The position numbers were made by a program, and so were the translations under genes. Shown here piece by piece: positions 39,847 through 49,372 of a DNA stretch of 64,000 nucleotides. Within the stretch, counting starts at the first letter, position 1; each line of letters begins with the position of its first letter. The notes under the pieces are model-generated. The model was given only the letters and a program-made list of their open reading frames with translations, did no database searches and was not told the origin of the DNA. Source of the DNA: Candidatus Aminicenantes bacterium UBA6228 (GTDB taxonomy: Bacteria > Acidobacteriota > Aminicenantia > Aminicenantales > Saccharicenantaceae); the NCBI GenBank assembly GCA_002441005.1, contig DJWO01000014.1, positions 310,001 to 374,000 on the forward strand, written 5' to 3'.

Positions 39847-42438
39847 CTATTTTAGTTTGAAATGTCCCGGGATACGGTGACCTGGATTAATTTCAATTAC
39901 TTTTAGCTGCCCGGGAATCTGGAGCTCAAAGACCTGTTCCTGATTTTCAATTCTTAGTATTCTAACCAGGCTGTCTTGATCCGTCTTGAGAATAATGACC
40001 AGAGGGAAAAGAACCGGTCTTTTGATCTGCCTGACTGACAGCTCAAGCCTGGTTTGATCATTGTCTTTCGAGATTTTTTTCTTAATTTCAACCTCAGGCA
40101 AAGCTTCTGAATCAAACCAGTCATGAAAAAACTGCCTCAAATCCTGACCGGAAGTCCTCTCCAGAGCCAGGCGAAAATCCGACGTCCGGACAGGCTTAAA
40201 AAGATTTTTTTGATAAAAAGTTTTTAAGCTTTGATAGAAAAGTTCCTCGCCCAGCAGATCTTTGAGCATGAACAGAGCCAGGGCGGCCTTATCATAAACA
40301 ATCGCCTGATAACCGGTGAAATCAAGGTGGCTTAATCTCAGGCCGAGAGTTACCGGGCCAAGACCTGATTTTTTGCTTACCCACTTTGATATTTTCTTCT
40401 GCATCTCCTCACCGGCTTTTTGACCATATTTTTGCTGGAGATAAAGGATGGCTGAAAATTGCGACAGCCCTTCAGTCAGCCAGTTATCGCGATAAGTGCC
40501 ATAGGTAAGGCCGTGACCCCACCACTGGTGAGCTATCTCATGGGCCAGATAATAGCCTGGCCAATTGGACAAATCGACCGGATTGTCCGCCCTAACCCTT
40601 AACTTACCCGGGCCCTGGCTGTCAGGTTCTTCGTTCAAAACAACATAGCCAGGAGGGGAGACTCCCCCGCCGGCTGGCCAGAATCTCTGAACGATTGATA
40701 GTTGTTCATAAGGGAAATCGCCAAACAAGTTTTGATAAAATTCAAGAATCTTTCCAGCCTCTTCCAGTAAAGCCCCATTTTTAGCTGGCCCGTCTTTGGC
40801 TGCCAAATATTCAAGTCCGACCCGGCCGGTTATTTTTCGCTCCGGTTTGAAATGTCCTGCTAAAAAACTTAGATATTTTACCGGCCTCCGGCCTTGATAA
40901 ATATAAACATAACTGCCAGGCCAGGCCTGGCCTGACCAGTCAGGCTGACCGGTTAACAGCTGTTTGGCCACCAATTGACCAGAAGCCAGGGCATAATAAT
41001 CATCAGGAACATAAAGTTTCAAATCAAAAGTAAAATACTTTTCGGTGGCCGGAGCCGGGTACCAGTCTGAGGATGAGGTAAACAAATAACTGTCCCTGAT
41101 GACCCGGGGCTCAGAATAATACTGACCAAGTCCTTGAGAAGTTAAAACATCAGTCTGAGGCGGAGGAGGCATAATCTGACCTTCATAAAATATATTGAGA
41201 TTAACTCTCTGGCCTTTTGATGATTTTTCGGCCAGATAGACATAAAGGAATTTTCTCAACCGGTCGCGCGTATAATAAAGCTGCCTATTCTGATCATCAA
41301 TAATCTGTCTGATTTGGAGTTCAGGATTGAGTCTCAACTGCAGGCCATCCAGTTCATCAATAACTGAAAGTAGCGTCAATCCAGCCCGGGCCGACATCAA
41401 ATGATTAGCTGGCACATAACTGGCTTCAAGCTGATAACTTTCAATTTGATATTTTTCTTCAAACCTGACAAACATTCTTTTCAACCCTGGCTCTTCCCTG
41501 GCCGGAGAATAGCTGTTCAACAGCCGGTTCTGCCTTCGATCCAGAAAAATAATTTCTTCCTCAGCAAAAGGAGTATAAACATAGGTAAATTCGCCTTTCC
41601 GGCCAGCCTGTATTTCTATGACTGTTTCATCCGATTGAGGTAAAAAGGTCAGCAGCTCTCCGGTGATTGAATTCTCAACGGTAAAAGACCTGGGATAATT
41701 CCGGGCAAAGATGGAAGCGGCCAGATCAGTCTCAGCCTGACGCTCTGCAGGCTTTTGAGACCGGGCGACAATCTCATATTTCAAATTAGCCTGAAAGAAA
41801 CCGGTTGAACCCCGGACATAAAGCGAAGATATTTCAGCTTCGAAATAAGGTTTCTTAAATCTTTGCCGGAGTTGATTTTTTTCAATTTCATCTGAAGGTT
41901 CAAATTTTACCTGGCCGCGACCGATGATAATCAGGGCGGTATTAATTTCTGGCAGGTTATCAAGAAAAACCTGAGCCTGACTGAAGTTAATCGTTAGGTC
42001 TTTTTGAGTCAAGCTGAGGTCCTTAACCAGAAAATTACCTTTCCCCGGAAAGCGCAAGCGATAAAGCCTCGAACTGCTCCGGCTGACTCTTCTGTCAGTA
42101 ATTATCAGGCCGGAAGCCTCCAGCCGGTAACTTATCTGCCAGACCTCAATCAGAGCTGAATAGTCATTCTGAAAAACCACCTGGAAAAAAGCTCTGCTTT
42201 GATTACCGGCTTCCGAACTCTGGCCAGCAAAGAAAATTGAAACCGAATCGAGACCATCTGTTTCGAAATGTTCTATCAAATTTTCTCTTTCCTGCTGGCG
42301 AAGTTCAGGACTGAATAGATTTAAATAATCTTCAAACTGGCGGTTCTCAAGATAGAGCTTGATTGGTTTAAGATAGGCTGGGAAATCAGGTTGGACTGAA
42401 GGGGAACCTGTCTGGAATAAAAAAATCAGGCTGACCAT
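39847..42438 (-). CDS. M1-family metallopeptidase, secreted
   Basis: An 863-residue protein with the zinc site HEIAHQWWGH at about residues 631-640 and the third ligand Glu in NWLTEGLSQF, the M1 gluzincin pattern. The substrate-loop GAMEN appears as AGGGVSPPGY, as in distant M1 members. The first 600 residues are beta-rich extension and M1 N-terminal domains. From the ATG at 42438 the signal peptide is short and has no basic residues. Extending the frame upstream to an ATT at 42474 adds GVKKAIGSLSL and places a start 4 bases after a GAGGAGG site, giving a normal signal peptide. The convergent gap to the NtrC gene is only 19 bp. Confidence 0.85.
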   Translation of the reverse strand: MVSLIFLFQTGSPSVQPDFPAYLKPIKLYLENRQFEDYLNLFSPELRQQERENLIEHFETDGLDSVSIFFAGQSSEAGNQSRAFFQVVFQNDYSALIEVWQISYRLEASGLIITDRRVSRSSSRLYRLRFPGKGNFLVKDLSLTQKDLTINFSQAQVFLDNLPEINTALIIIGRGQVKFEPSDEIEKNQLRQRFKKPYFEAEISSLYVRGSTGFFQANLKYEIVARSQKPAERQAETDLAASIFARNYPRSFTVENSITGELLTFLPQSDETVIEIQAGRKGEFTYVYTPFAEEEIIFLDRRQNRLLNSYSPAREEPGLKRMFVRFEEKYQIESYQLEASYVPANHLMSARAGLTLLSVIDELDGLQLRLNPELQIRQIIDDQNRQLYYTRDRLRKFLYVYLAEKSSKGQRVNLNIFYEGQIMPPPPQTDVLTSQGLGQYYSEPRVIRDSYLFTSSSDWYPAPATEKYFTFDLKLYVPDDYYALASGQLVAKQLLTGQPDWSGQAWPGSYVYIYQGRRPVKYLSFLAGHFKPERKITGRVGLEYLAAKDGPAKNGALLEEAGKILEFYQNLFGDFPYEQLSIVQRFWPAGGGVSPPGYVVLNEEPDSQGPGKLRVRADNPVDLSNWPGYYLAHEIAHQWWGHGLTYGTYRDNWLTEGLSQFSAILYLQQKYGQKAGEEMQKKISKWVSKKSGLGPVTLGLRLSHLDFTGYQAIVYDKAALALFMLKDLLGEELFYQSLKTFYQKNLFKPVRTSDFRLALERTSGQDLRQFFHDWFDSEALPEVEIKKKISKDNDQTRLELSVRQIKRPVLFPLVIILKTDQDSLVRILRIENQEQVFELQIPGQLKVIEINPGHRIPGHFKLK

Positions 42439-42700
42439 TAAACTCAGGGAACCGATAGCTTTTTTTACCCCAATAGGACCTCCTCTATTAATAGTCTAGC
42501 TGAGGAAGACCGGTTAACACACTATCCTAAAAGCAATTTTTATGCCAGTCAGCAGGTAGAAGCGGGATTAATAGAAAATAAAGTTAGAGACCAGCGGGAG
42601 TGAACCTGATTTCGAATATTCCCTCTCAGTCCGGTCAACTGGCCCCGATTAAGATTAGCCAGCCTGAATGATCAAAAACTTTACAAGTGGCAAAAAATGT

Positions 42701-43162
42701 TTACAGGCCAGATTTAGATTTCGATCCTTCTTTCTCTCTTTTCTCTTTTTTCAGGTATTCTTCCCAGGTGACAAAGCTGTGATAGAAAATAGCATCGCCT
42801 TCATCAATGCCCCGGGTAATTTCAGTAATATGAGAAGTCGTGGCCCCGAAGGCTTCGACTGCATAAATGACCGCTTTCTCGGGGTCACTATTGTTGCCAC
42901 AGGTATAAATATCAAGTGCTCCGTATCTCATTTCCGGCCAGGTATGGGTAGAAATATGAGATTCGGAAATCACCACCACGCCGCTTACCCCATTGGGTGG
43001 AAATTTGCTGAAAGAAATCGCCCAGACCTGCGAACCGGCAATTTCAGCTGCCTTGACCAGAATCTGCTGAACCTTTTCGACACTGCCGATTATTTTCGGA
43101 TCGCAGCCTGAGGCTTCAACAATATAATGATGGCCAATGGTGGAATGTAACTCTTTGGTCAT
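42701..43162 (-). CDS. speH: S-adenosylmethionine decarboxylase proenzyme, bacterial small type
   Basis: A 153-residue pyruvoyl enzyme precursor. The self-cleavage site is in VISESHISTHTWPE, with cleavage before Ser68 producing the pyruvoyl group. The catalytic Cys is in DIYTCGN. It decarboxylates SAM to donate aminopropyl groups for spermidine. Length fits class 1b, with an added Lys/Glu-rich C-terminal tail (EEYLKKEKREKEGSK). No speE lies next to it. The 226 bases between this gene and the M1 gene hold nothing I can assign. Confidence 0.95.
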   Translation of the reverse strand: MTKELHSTIGHHYIVEASGCDPKIIGSVEKVQQILVKAAEIAGSQVWAISFSKFPPNGVSGVVVISESHISTHTWPEMRYGALDIYTCGNNSDPEKAVIYAVEAFGATTSHITEITRGIDEGDAIFYHSFVTWEEYLKKEKREKEGSKSKSGL

Positions 43163-43238
43163 TCAATTCCTCCATCCTGAATTGATACCCTGATTATGGC
43201 ACATCTGTTTTTCCTGTCAACAATTATCACCGGCCGGG

Positions 43239-43679
43239 TTAAAGCGGCAATCTTGGCTCATTTTTGACCACATTCAGAACCAGATGGGTATCAGTCCGGT
43301 CGATGTATTTAAGAGAAAGAATCTTTTTGATAAATTGATTCAAATCCTCCCGGTCAGCAAAGCAACCGATCAAAACCGAATCCCAGTCACCGGTGACATC
43401 AAAAACAGCCATGACCCGCCGGTCCAGGGCAATTTTTTTTTGCGTTTCCAGTAATTTGCCCTGCGAGATGCGGAGATTGATAACGGCCATCAGGCTAAAA
43501 CCAAAATGTTCGGGGTTAAGAAGAGGGATATAACCTTTGATCGCCCCGGTTTTTTCCAGCCTTTTAATGGTTTTAATGACGGCTGTAACTGATAAGCCAG
43601 TTTCCCTGGCTATTTCCCGGTAGCTCTGCCTGGCATTCTGGTTAAGACTGCTGACAATTTGAAGCTCGGTCTTATTCAT
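43239..43679 (-). CDS. Lrp/AsnC-family regulator
   Basis: A 146-residue protein. An AsnC-type HTH (residues 5-60, NARQSYREIARETGLSVTAV) is followed by the RAM ligand-binding domain (about 65-140) with VFDVTGDWDSVLIGCF. It is transcribed divergently from glnA over a 138-bp region, so control of glutamine synthetase by this regulator is likely but inferred. Confidence 0.9.
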   Translation of the reverse strand: MNKTELQIVSSLNQNARQSYREIARETGLSVTAVIKTIKRLEKTGAIKGYIPLLNPEHFGFSLMAVINLRISQGKLLETQKKIALDRRVMAVFDVTGDWDSVLIGCFADREDLNQFIKKILSLKYIDRTDTHLVLNVVKNEPRLPL

Positions 43680-43714
43680 TATTTTTCCTCCAGCCTGGGT
43701 TCAAACTTCTATAG

Positions 43715-43790
43715 TTGACAAACGTCATTTTTTATCTAAAATAAGTTTAAATGTCTATCATATCATCGCCATTTTTATTACTATTATACT
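43715..43790 (+). promoter_or_regulatory. glnA upstream promoter elements
   Basis: TTGACA (43715-43720) with a poor AAAATA 17 bases later, and separately a good -10 box TATACT (43785-43790) without a good -35. The latter is 27 bases before the glnA ATG and may need an activator such as the divergent Lrp protein. Confidence 0.35.
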
Positions 43791-43817
43791 AAAAATCGGA
43801 CAGAAAGGAAAAGGGGA

Positions 43818-45215
43818 ATGACAGAAAAACAAGTTGAGCTCTACGGGCTAACATCTGAACAGGAAGTGCTGGAGGTGATAAATAATCCGGCTCTGAAGAT
43901 AGAATTTGTCAGAATCATGTTTCCCGACATTCTTGGCCGGCCAATGGATTTTTCCATACCCAGCTCTGAATTAGAGCGGGCTTTTTCAGAGGGAAAAGGC
44001 TTTGATGGCTCTTCCGTCGAAGGTTTTGTCCGGATTGAAGAAAGTGACCTGGTCATCGTGCCAGAAGCCAGAACCTTCCGTCTTTTCCCCTGGACATATA
44101 GTGGTTTTGACGGTCAGACCAGCTGGAGAGAAGCCATTATGTTCGGAGATATTTACACACCGGACCATAACCATTATGCCGGGGACAGCCGGTTCAGTCT
44201 CAAGAAGATGCTGGCTAAAGCCAGAGAGGAATTTGGCTTTGAAGATTTTAAATGCGGGCCCGAAATGGAATTTTTTATTTTCCCTGATGATCAGCAGCCT
44301 GTCCCAACTGATGCCGGTGAGTATTTCTTTGCAGGCCGCCACGGCGAGATCAGAAAGGAGATCCAGCTTCTCCTCAAAAAAATGGGCATTGAATCAGAAT
44401 ATGACCACCATGAAGTTGCCCATGGGCAACACGAAATTGACCTTCGTTATGATAGCGCCCTGGATATAGCCGATAAAGTCATGATTTTCCGCTATATGGC
44501 CAAAAAAGTGGCCAGAATGCACAATCTTTACGCCACTTTCATGCCTAAACCAGTCAATGGCCAGAATGGAAGCGGGATGCATATCCATCAATCCCTGTGG
44601 CGAAATGGACATAATGCTTTCTTTGATCAGGACTCAAAATATCATCTCTCAGCTGAAGCCCAGCATTATATTGCAGGTATTATGTTTCATGCCCGGGAAA
44701 TCTGCCCGGTTTTCAGCCAGTGGGTCAACTCCTATAAAAGACTGATTGAGGGCTACGAAGCGCCGGTTTATATAGCCTGGGGGCAGAAGAACCGGTCAGC
44801 CTATATTCGGGTGCCTGAATATCAACCGGGAAAAGAAAAAGCGACCAGAATTGAACTCCGCTCCCCTGACCCCGGTTGTAATGTCTATCTGGCCATGGCG
44901 ATGATGCTGGCCGCCGGCCTGGATGGCCTCAAAAATCAAATCCAGCTGCCTTTACCGGTAGAAGAAAACATTTACCAGTTGAGTGCCAGCAAACAGAAGA
45001 AAGCAGGTATCCAGGTCCTGCCCAGAAATTTACAGGAAGGCCTGAAGCTGGTTGAAAAAAGCCAGCTGGTCAAGGAAACCCTGGGTGAGCATATTTTTGA
45101 GAAATTCCTGGCTAATAAGCAGAAGGAAATTGATGACTATCAAAAGAACGTTCCAGAAGGATATGACCGGCAAGTCAGCCCTTACGAAATAAAAAGATAT
45201 CTGCCAATGCTCTGA
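43818..45215 (+). CDS. glnA: Glutamine synthetase, type I
   Basis: A 465-residue enzyme. FDGSSVEGFVRIEESDLVIVP is the beta-grasp signature, EMEFFIFPD carries metal Glu, and HEVAHGQHEIDLRY and MPKPVNGQNGSGMHIHQS are the ATP and ammonia sites. The C-terminal region reads VEENIYQLSASKQKK. The usual adenylylation motif NLYDLPPEE is not matched, suggesting feedback or protein-protein control rather than adenylylation. It assimilates ammonia. The GGAAAAGGGG stretch before the ATG is the ribosome site. Confidence 0.95.
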   Translation: MTEKQVELYGLTSEQEVLEVINNPALKIEFVRIMFPDILGRPMDFSIPSSELERAFSEGKGFDGSSVEGFVRIEESDLVIVPEARTFRLFPWTYSGFDGQTSWREAIMFGDIYTPDHNHYAGDSRFSLKKMLAKAREEFGFEDFKCGPEMEFFIFPDDQQPVPTDAGEYFFAGRHGEIRKEIQLLLKKMGIESEYDHHEVAHGQHEIDLRYDSALDIADKVMIFRYMAKKVARMHNLYATFMPKPVNGQNGSGMHIHQSLWRNGHNAFFDQDSKYHLSAEAQHYIAGIMFHAREICPVFSQWVNSYKRLIEGYEAPVYIAWGQKNRSAYIRVPEYQPGKEKATRIELRSPDPGCNVYLAMAMMLAAGLDGLKNQIQLPLPVEENIYQLSASKQKKAGIQVLPRNLQEGLKLVEKSQLVKETLGEHIFEKFLANKQKEIDDYQKNVPEGYDRQVSPYEIKRYLPML

Positions 45216-45349
45216 GCTATCCACTTACTGGCTGTAAAATTTCTGGCTTTCGGGCAAAATTTACCGTCCCGGCTGATTCATTCCATAGACTTTGGACCGG
45301 CGGTTATGGTATAAGAATAGAAATATAGAAAGTTAATTAAGAATAAAAA

Positions 45350-46024
45350 ATGATCATCAGTATCGTCAGTTTTGTTATTTTGCTTTTTTGTATCACCATT
45401 CACGAGGCTTCCCACGGCTGGGCGGCTAATAAACTTGGTGATCCAACCGCCATGGCTGCTGGCCGGGTAACCTTGAACCCGATAGCTCACATCGATCTCT
45501 TCGGGACAATTATCCTCCCTTTGCTGCTGGCTCTATTCCGGGCTCCAGTCTTTGGCTGGGCCAAACCAGTGCCGGTCAACCCCCGCTTTCTCAAAAATCC
45601 CAGGCGAGACGGCTTCTGGATTTCGCTGGCCGGGCCGGCAGCTAATCTCCTGGCCTCAATTGTTTCGTTGCTTTTAATCCTCCTCCTTAAAGTTATTAGC
45701 CCGGTTACCACGGCCGCTCTGTATGATTTTCTAACTTCAAGCGGGAGCCTGCCTCATGGCCTGCAACCGTTGCAGGGCTTGTTAATCATCCTGTTCTATC
45801 TGGTTCTGATTAACACTTATCTGGCTGTTTTTAATCTTATTCCGATCTATCCACTGGATGGTAGCGGCGTTCTGGAAGGCTTACTGCCGGACCGACTGGC
45901 TGATCAGTATTCCCGCCTTCAGCCTTTTGGCTTTTTTATTGTTATCATTCTAATTTCAGTTGGTTTCCTCGACCTGATTATCAGACCTATACAAATCTTT
46001 ATTCTCGGTTTAATCTTTTTTTAA
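45350..46024 (+). CDS. Site-2 protease-family (M50) membrane metallopeptidase
   Basis: A 224-residue membrane protein with the zinc motif HEASH (in ITIHEASHGWAANKLGD) and the third ligand in NLIPIYPLDGSGVL. It has about six hydrophobic segments and matches the short YwhC/group-3 S2P proteins without PDZ. These cleave peptides within the membrane; targets are unknown. It begins a run of housekeeping genes. Confidence 0.92.
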   Translation: MIISIVSFVILLFCITIHEASHGWAANKLGDPTAMAAGRVTLNPIAHIDLFGTIILPLLLALFRAPVFGWAKPVPVNPRFLKNPRRDGFWISLAGPAANLLASIVSLLLILLLKVISPVTTAALYDFLTSSGSLPHGLQPLQGLLIILFYLVLINTYLAVFNLIPIYPLDGSGVLEGLLPDRLADQYSRLQPFGFFIVIILISVGFLDLIIRPIQIFILGLIFF

Positions 46025-46046
46025 ACGGGATGACAGGGTGGGGCAG

Positions 46047-47051
46047 ATGAAGAAAAAAATAGTCTTCAGCGGGATGAGGCCGACCGGAGCACTCCATCTC
46101 GGCAACTATGTTGGAGCTCTCAGAAACTGGGTCAGGCTGCAAGACACCCATCATTGCTTTTTTGGTATTGTTCCCTGGCATGCCTTGAGTTCTGAATATC
46201 TGAACCCAAAAGTAATAAAGGACTATACTTTTGAGGTCGCTCTTGACTGGCTGGCAGCTGGCCTGGATCCTCAAAAATCAGTTCTCCTGATCCAATCGGA
46301 AGTTAAAGAGCACGCCGAACTTCATCTTCTGCTGTCAATGATCACACCCCTGCCCTGGCTGGAAAGAGTCCCAACCTTTAAAGAGCAACAACAGGAGCTT
46401 CAGGATAGGGATTTGAATACTTATGGTTTTCTGGGTTATCCCATGTTGCAGACGGCTGATATCATCCTCTACAAAGCCGAGGTCGTCCCGGTCGGAGAAG
46501 ATCAGGCTTTCCATATTGAGCTGGCCAGAGAGGTCGTCCGGCGTTTTAACCGTTTTTATGGCGAAGTTTTCCCTGAGCCCCAGATCCTGTTGACCGAAGT
46601 GCCAAAATTAGCCGGAACTGACGGGCGGAAGATGAGTAAATCCTATGGCAATGCTATTTATCTTAAAGATTCTCCCGAAACCATCAAAAAAAAGATTTCG
46701 CCGATGGTAACTGATACCAGGAGAAAACGGCGGACAGATCCAGGTGAACCTGATGATTGCCCGGTTTTTACTCTCCACAAGGCTTTTGTCCCAGAAGCTA
46801 AACGCCAGGAATTAGCTGCTGGCTGCCGGACAGCTTCTATCGGCTGTCTGGAATGCAAAAAAGTCGTGATCGAAGCTCTGATCAACGACTTTGAAACTTT
46901 CAGGCAAAAAAGACATTATTTTAATAAACACCCGGACGAGGTCTGGACTATCTTTGATGAAGGTAGCGCCAGGGCCAGAGAAGTCGCCCGGCAGACGATG
47001 GAAGAAGTCAGGCGGGTTCTGGGCCTGGATTTTCCAACCGGCCGCCGATAG
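46047..47051 (+). CDS. trpS: Tryptophanyl-tRNA synthetase
   Basis: About 334 residues, class Ic synthetase. The HIGH-equivalent is PTGALHLGNYVGAL, and KMSKSYGN is the second signature. MLQTADIILYKAEVVPVGEDQ is the Trp/ATP site. An in-frame GTG at 46038 is an alternative start. It charges tRNA-Trp. Confidence 0.96.
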   Translation: MKKKIVFSGMRPTGALHLGNYVGALRNWVRLQDTHHCFFGIVPWHALSSEYLNPKVIKDYTFEVALDWLAAGLDPQKSVLLIQSEVKEHAELHLLLSMITPLPWLERVPTFKEQQQELQDRDLNTYGFLGYPMLQTADIILYKAEVVPVGEDQAFHIELAREVVRRFNRFYGEVFPEPQILLTEVPKLAGTDGRKMSKSYGNAIYLKDSPETIKKKISPMVTDTRRKRRTDPGEPDDCPVFTLHKAFVPEAKRQELAAGCRTASIGCLECKKVVIEALINDFETFRQKRHYFNKHPDEVWTIFDEGSARAREVARQTMEEVRRVLGLDFPTGRR

Positions 47052-47064
47052 TAAGGAAAAGAGG

Positions 47065-47874
47065 ATGGAGCAAGAAAACAGCGATTGGCCGCTTAGGGCC
47101 GAAGAAGTTGAAGACAGCCAGCCAGCAGCGGGCGATGGTTACCAGGTCAAACTCGAATTTTTTGAAGGTCCGCTGGATCTCTTATTATTTTTAATCCGCA
47201 AAAAGAAAATTGATATAAACGATATCCCGATGGCAGTCATTACCAGGGATTATCTGGATTACCTGGAAAAGAAGGATCAGATTAACCTTGACCGTGAAGC
47301 GGAATTTTTGCTTATTGCCTCCCTGCTGATTTATATTAAATCTCAGATGCTTTTGCCCCGCGAACAGGAGGCTTTAGCTGAGGATGATCCCAGGCAGCAG
47401 CTGGTTGACCGGTTGCTTGAATTTCAAAAAATCAAGGTAGCGTCTTCCCTGCTGAGAGAAAAGGAAGAGGTTGAACTCCAGCGCTGGAGAAGGACTTTCC
47501 GCCCGCCGCTGGAAAAACCCGATGAGCTGGAACTGCTGGAGGTTAGCCTGTTCGATCTGGCCGAGACTTTCTTTCTGATCATGAAAAGAAGAGAAAGAGA
47601 AAATCTCAGGATAATTAAAGGGAAAGATGTTTCAGCTGAAGAAAAACTAAAGGAAATAACAGATTACCTGGAAAAAAACGGCTCCATGGATTTTCTTGAT
47701 TATTTTTCTTCTCAGGACAGCCTGGAAGAAGCGCTGGTTTCTTTTTTCTGTCTGCTGGAACTGGTCAAGAATCATCTGGTAGTGGCTGTTCAGGAAGAGC
47801 TTTTCCAGACGATCAGAGTCTGGTTAAGAAAAGATAAAACTCATCACCAGCTTCATGGGCCAAGTCATGAATAA
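47065..47874 (+). CDS. scpA: Segregation and condensation protein A
   Basis: A 269-residue kleisin. VKLEFFEGPLDLLLFLIRKKKIDI is the ScpA N-terminal signature, and the C-terminal winged helix lies at about 195-260. The real start is the ATG at 47065 with an AAGAGG site; a longer frame overlaps trpS in another phase and is not used. It bridges SMC heads with ScpB for chromosome condensation. It overlaps scpB. Confidence 0.94.
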   Translation: MEQENSDWPLRAEEVEDSQPAAGDGYQVKLEFFEGPLDLLLFLIRKKKIDINDIPMAVITRDYLDYLEKKDQINLDREAEFLLIASLLIYIKSQMLLPREQEALAEDDPRQQLVDRLLEFQKIKVASSLLREKEEVELQRWRRTFRPPLEKPDELELLEVSLFDLAETFFLIMKRRERENLRIIKGKDVSAEEKLKEITDYLEKNGSMDFLDYFSSQDSLEEALVSFFCLLELVKNHLVVAVQEELFQTIRVWLRKDKTHHQLHGPSHE

Positions 47875-48415
47875 TCAATTGAAAGCCATTCTGGAAGTCC
47901 TCATTTTCCTGTCTCAGGAACCATTAACTCTGGACAAAATCAAGGAAGTCCTGGGAGAAGTGCCGGAAGAGGAATTACAGGCTGCTCTCCAGGAACTGGA
48001 GAGTGCTTTCAGGCAGGAAGGGCATGGAATTCAGATTGTTCAGACTGGCGGCGGCTATCTGTTCACCACTAAACCGGAGCATGATCAGTGGGTCAGAAGG
48101 TTGTTACAGATAGAAAAGAAAACCAGGCTATCAATTGCTGGACTCGAGACCCTGAGTGTTATTGCCTATCATCAGCCGGTGACCCAGGCTGAAGTCTCGG
48201 CTATCCGCGGAGTAGATTCGACTTATTCGATTAAAAGCCTGCTGCAAAAAAAGTTAATTAAAATCGTTGGCCGGAAAAAAGCTCCAGGCAATCCGCTGGT
48301 CTACAGGACCAGTGAAAAGTTCCTGGAATATTTTGGCTTGAACAGCTTGGATGACTTGCCTAAGGAAGAAGAAATCGCTAAAATTTTAGAAGAGGAAAAG
48401 AAAACCATTTCTTAG
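47867..48415 (+). CDS. scpB: Segregation and condensation protein B
   Basis: About 182 residues with two winged-helix domains: QLKAILEVLIFLSQEPLTL and TRLSIAGLETLSVIAYHQPVT-AEVSAIRGVDSTYSIKSL. The ATG at 47867 overlaps the scpA end; an ATG at 47855 is possible. It is the partner of ScpA in the SMC complex. Confidence 0.93.
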   Translation: MNNQLKAILEVLIFLSQEPLTLDKIKEVLGEVPEEELQAALQELESAFRQEGHGIQIVQTGGGYLFTTKPEHDQWVRRLLQIEKKTRLSIAGLETLSVIAYHQPVTQAEVSAIRGVDSTYSIKSLLQKKLIKIVGRKKAPGNPLVYRTSEKFLEYFGLNSLDDLPKEEEIAKILEEEKKTIS

Positions 48416-48446
48416 CTCTAAATAAAGATATTACCGGTATTTAGAG

Positions 48447-48475
48447 TTGACAAAGGGTTCTTACTTTTATAGTAT
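48447..48475 (+). promoter_or_regulatory. Promoter of ispH
   Basis: TTGACA (48447-48452), 17-base spacer, TAGTAT (48470-48475), 29 bases before the ispH start. Confidence 0.6.
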
Positions 48476-48504
48476 TAGAGGCTATTCTTCAGTTATAGTA
48501 TTCA

Positions 48505-49353
48505 ATGGAAATCATTATCGCCAGAAACAGCGGTTTTTGTTATGGAGTGAAAAGAGCTTTGCGCCTGACCAGGGAAACTGTCAAGAAAAATCAATCGAGA
48601 ATTTTTACCTGGGGTGAGCTTATTCATAATCCTGAGGTTATTTCTGACCTGGAAAAAAGAGGCATTAAGATTACTACTTCCCTGTCCAGGCTCAAGCCAG
48701 GTGATACAGTCATTATCCGCAGCCATGGCATTTCACCCGCAGTTTACCGGGCTCTCCAGAAAAAGAAAATAAACGTAGTGGATGCCACCTGCCCCAAAGT
48801 CAAAGACATCCAGCAAAAAGTTGAACAGCTCAGCCGGACCAAAAGTGAAATCATAATAGTCGGCAACCGTCATCATCCTGAGATCCAGGGATTGCTTGGT
48901 TACGGTCAACATCAGGCTGTGGTCGTAGAAAATGAAGAGCAGGCCAGGGCCCTTCCTTTCAAGAAAAAAAGAGCTGTTCTGGCCCAATCTACCCAGGATA
49001 TGCAGCTTTTCGGGAAAATTGTAGCCATATTGACTGAAAAAACCGAAGAACTTTCAGTTTATAACACTATCTGTCAATCAACCAGGGTCCGGCAGGAAGC
49101 TACCGCTGAACTGGCCAGCCAGGTTGAAGCCCTGATTATTGTTGGCGGGAAAAATAGTTCTAATACCAACCGGCTATATGAGATTTCCCGCCGGAAACAG
49201 AAAAGGACTTATTTTATTGAATCACCGGAAGAATTGACTCCCGACATGATTCGGGAAGCAAGAATAATAGGGATCTCAGGAGGGGCTTCCACTCCGCCTG
49301 AGGTCATCAGAAAAACTGTTCTGGCTATCAATAATAGCTGCCAGCAGAATTAA
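48505..49353 (+). CDS. ispH: 4-hydroxy-3-methylbut-2-enyl diphosphate reductase
   Basis: A 282-residue Fe-S enzyme. The three cluster Cys are in GFCYGVKRAL, VDATCPKVKDIQ and YNTICQSTRVRQ. IIRSHGI and GNRHHPEIQGLLGY are conserved substrate sites. It makes IPP and DMAPP in the last step of the MEP isoprenoid route. It is followed 20 bp later by rpsA, a pairing seen in several bacteria. Confidence 0.96.
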   Translation: MEIIIARNSGFCYGVKRALRLTRETVKKNQSRIFTWGELIHNPEVISDLEKRGIKITTSLSRLKPGDTVIIRSHGISPAVYRALQKKKINVVDATCPKVKDIQQKVEQLSRTKSEIIIVGNRHHPEIQGLLGYGQHQAVVVENEEQARALPFKKKRAVLAQSTQDMQLFGKIVAILTEKTEELSVYNTICQSTRVRQEATAELASQVEALIIVGGKNSSNTNRLYEISRRKQKRTYFIESPEELTPDMIREARIIGISGGASTPPEVIRKTVLAINNSCQQN

Positions 49354-49372
49354 CATCAGGAGAAAGTGACCC

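Noticed and set aside
39836..39869. Terminator between the NtrC regulator and the M1 peptidase
   Set aside because: The arms CGGGACA and TGTCCCG are only 7 bp with a 20-base loop, lie partly in coding sequence and lack a T-run.
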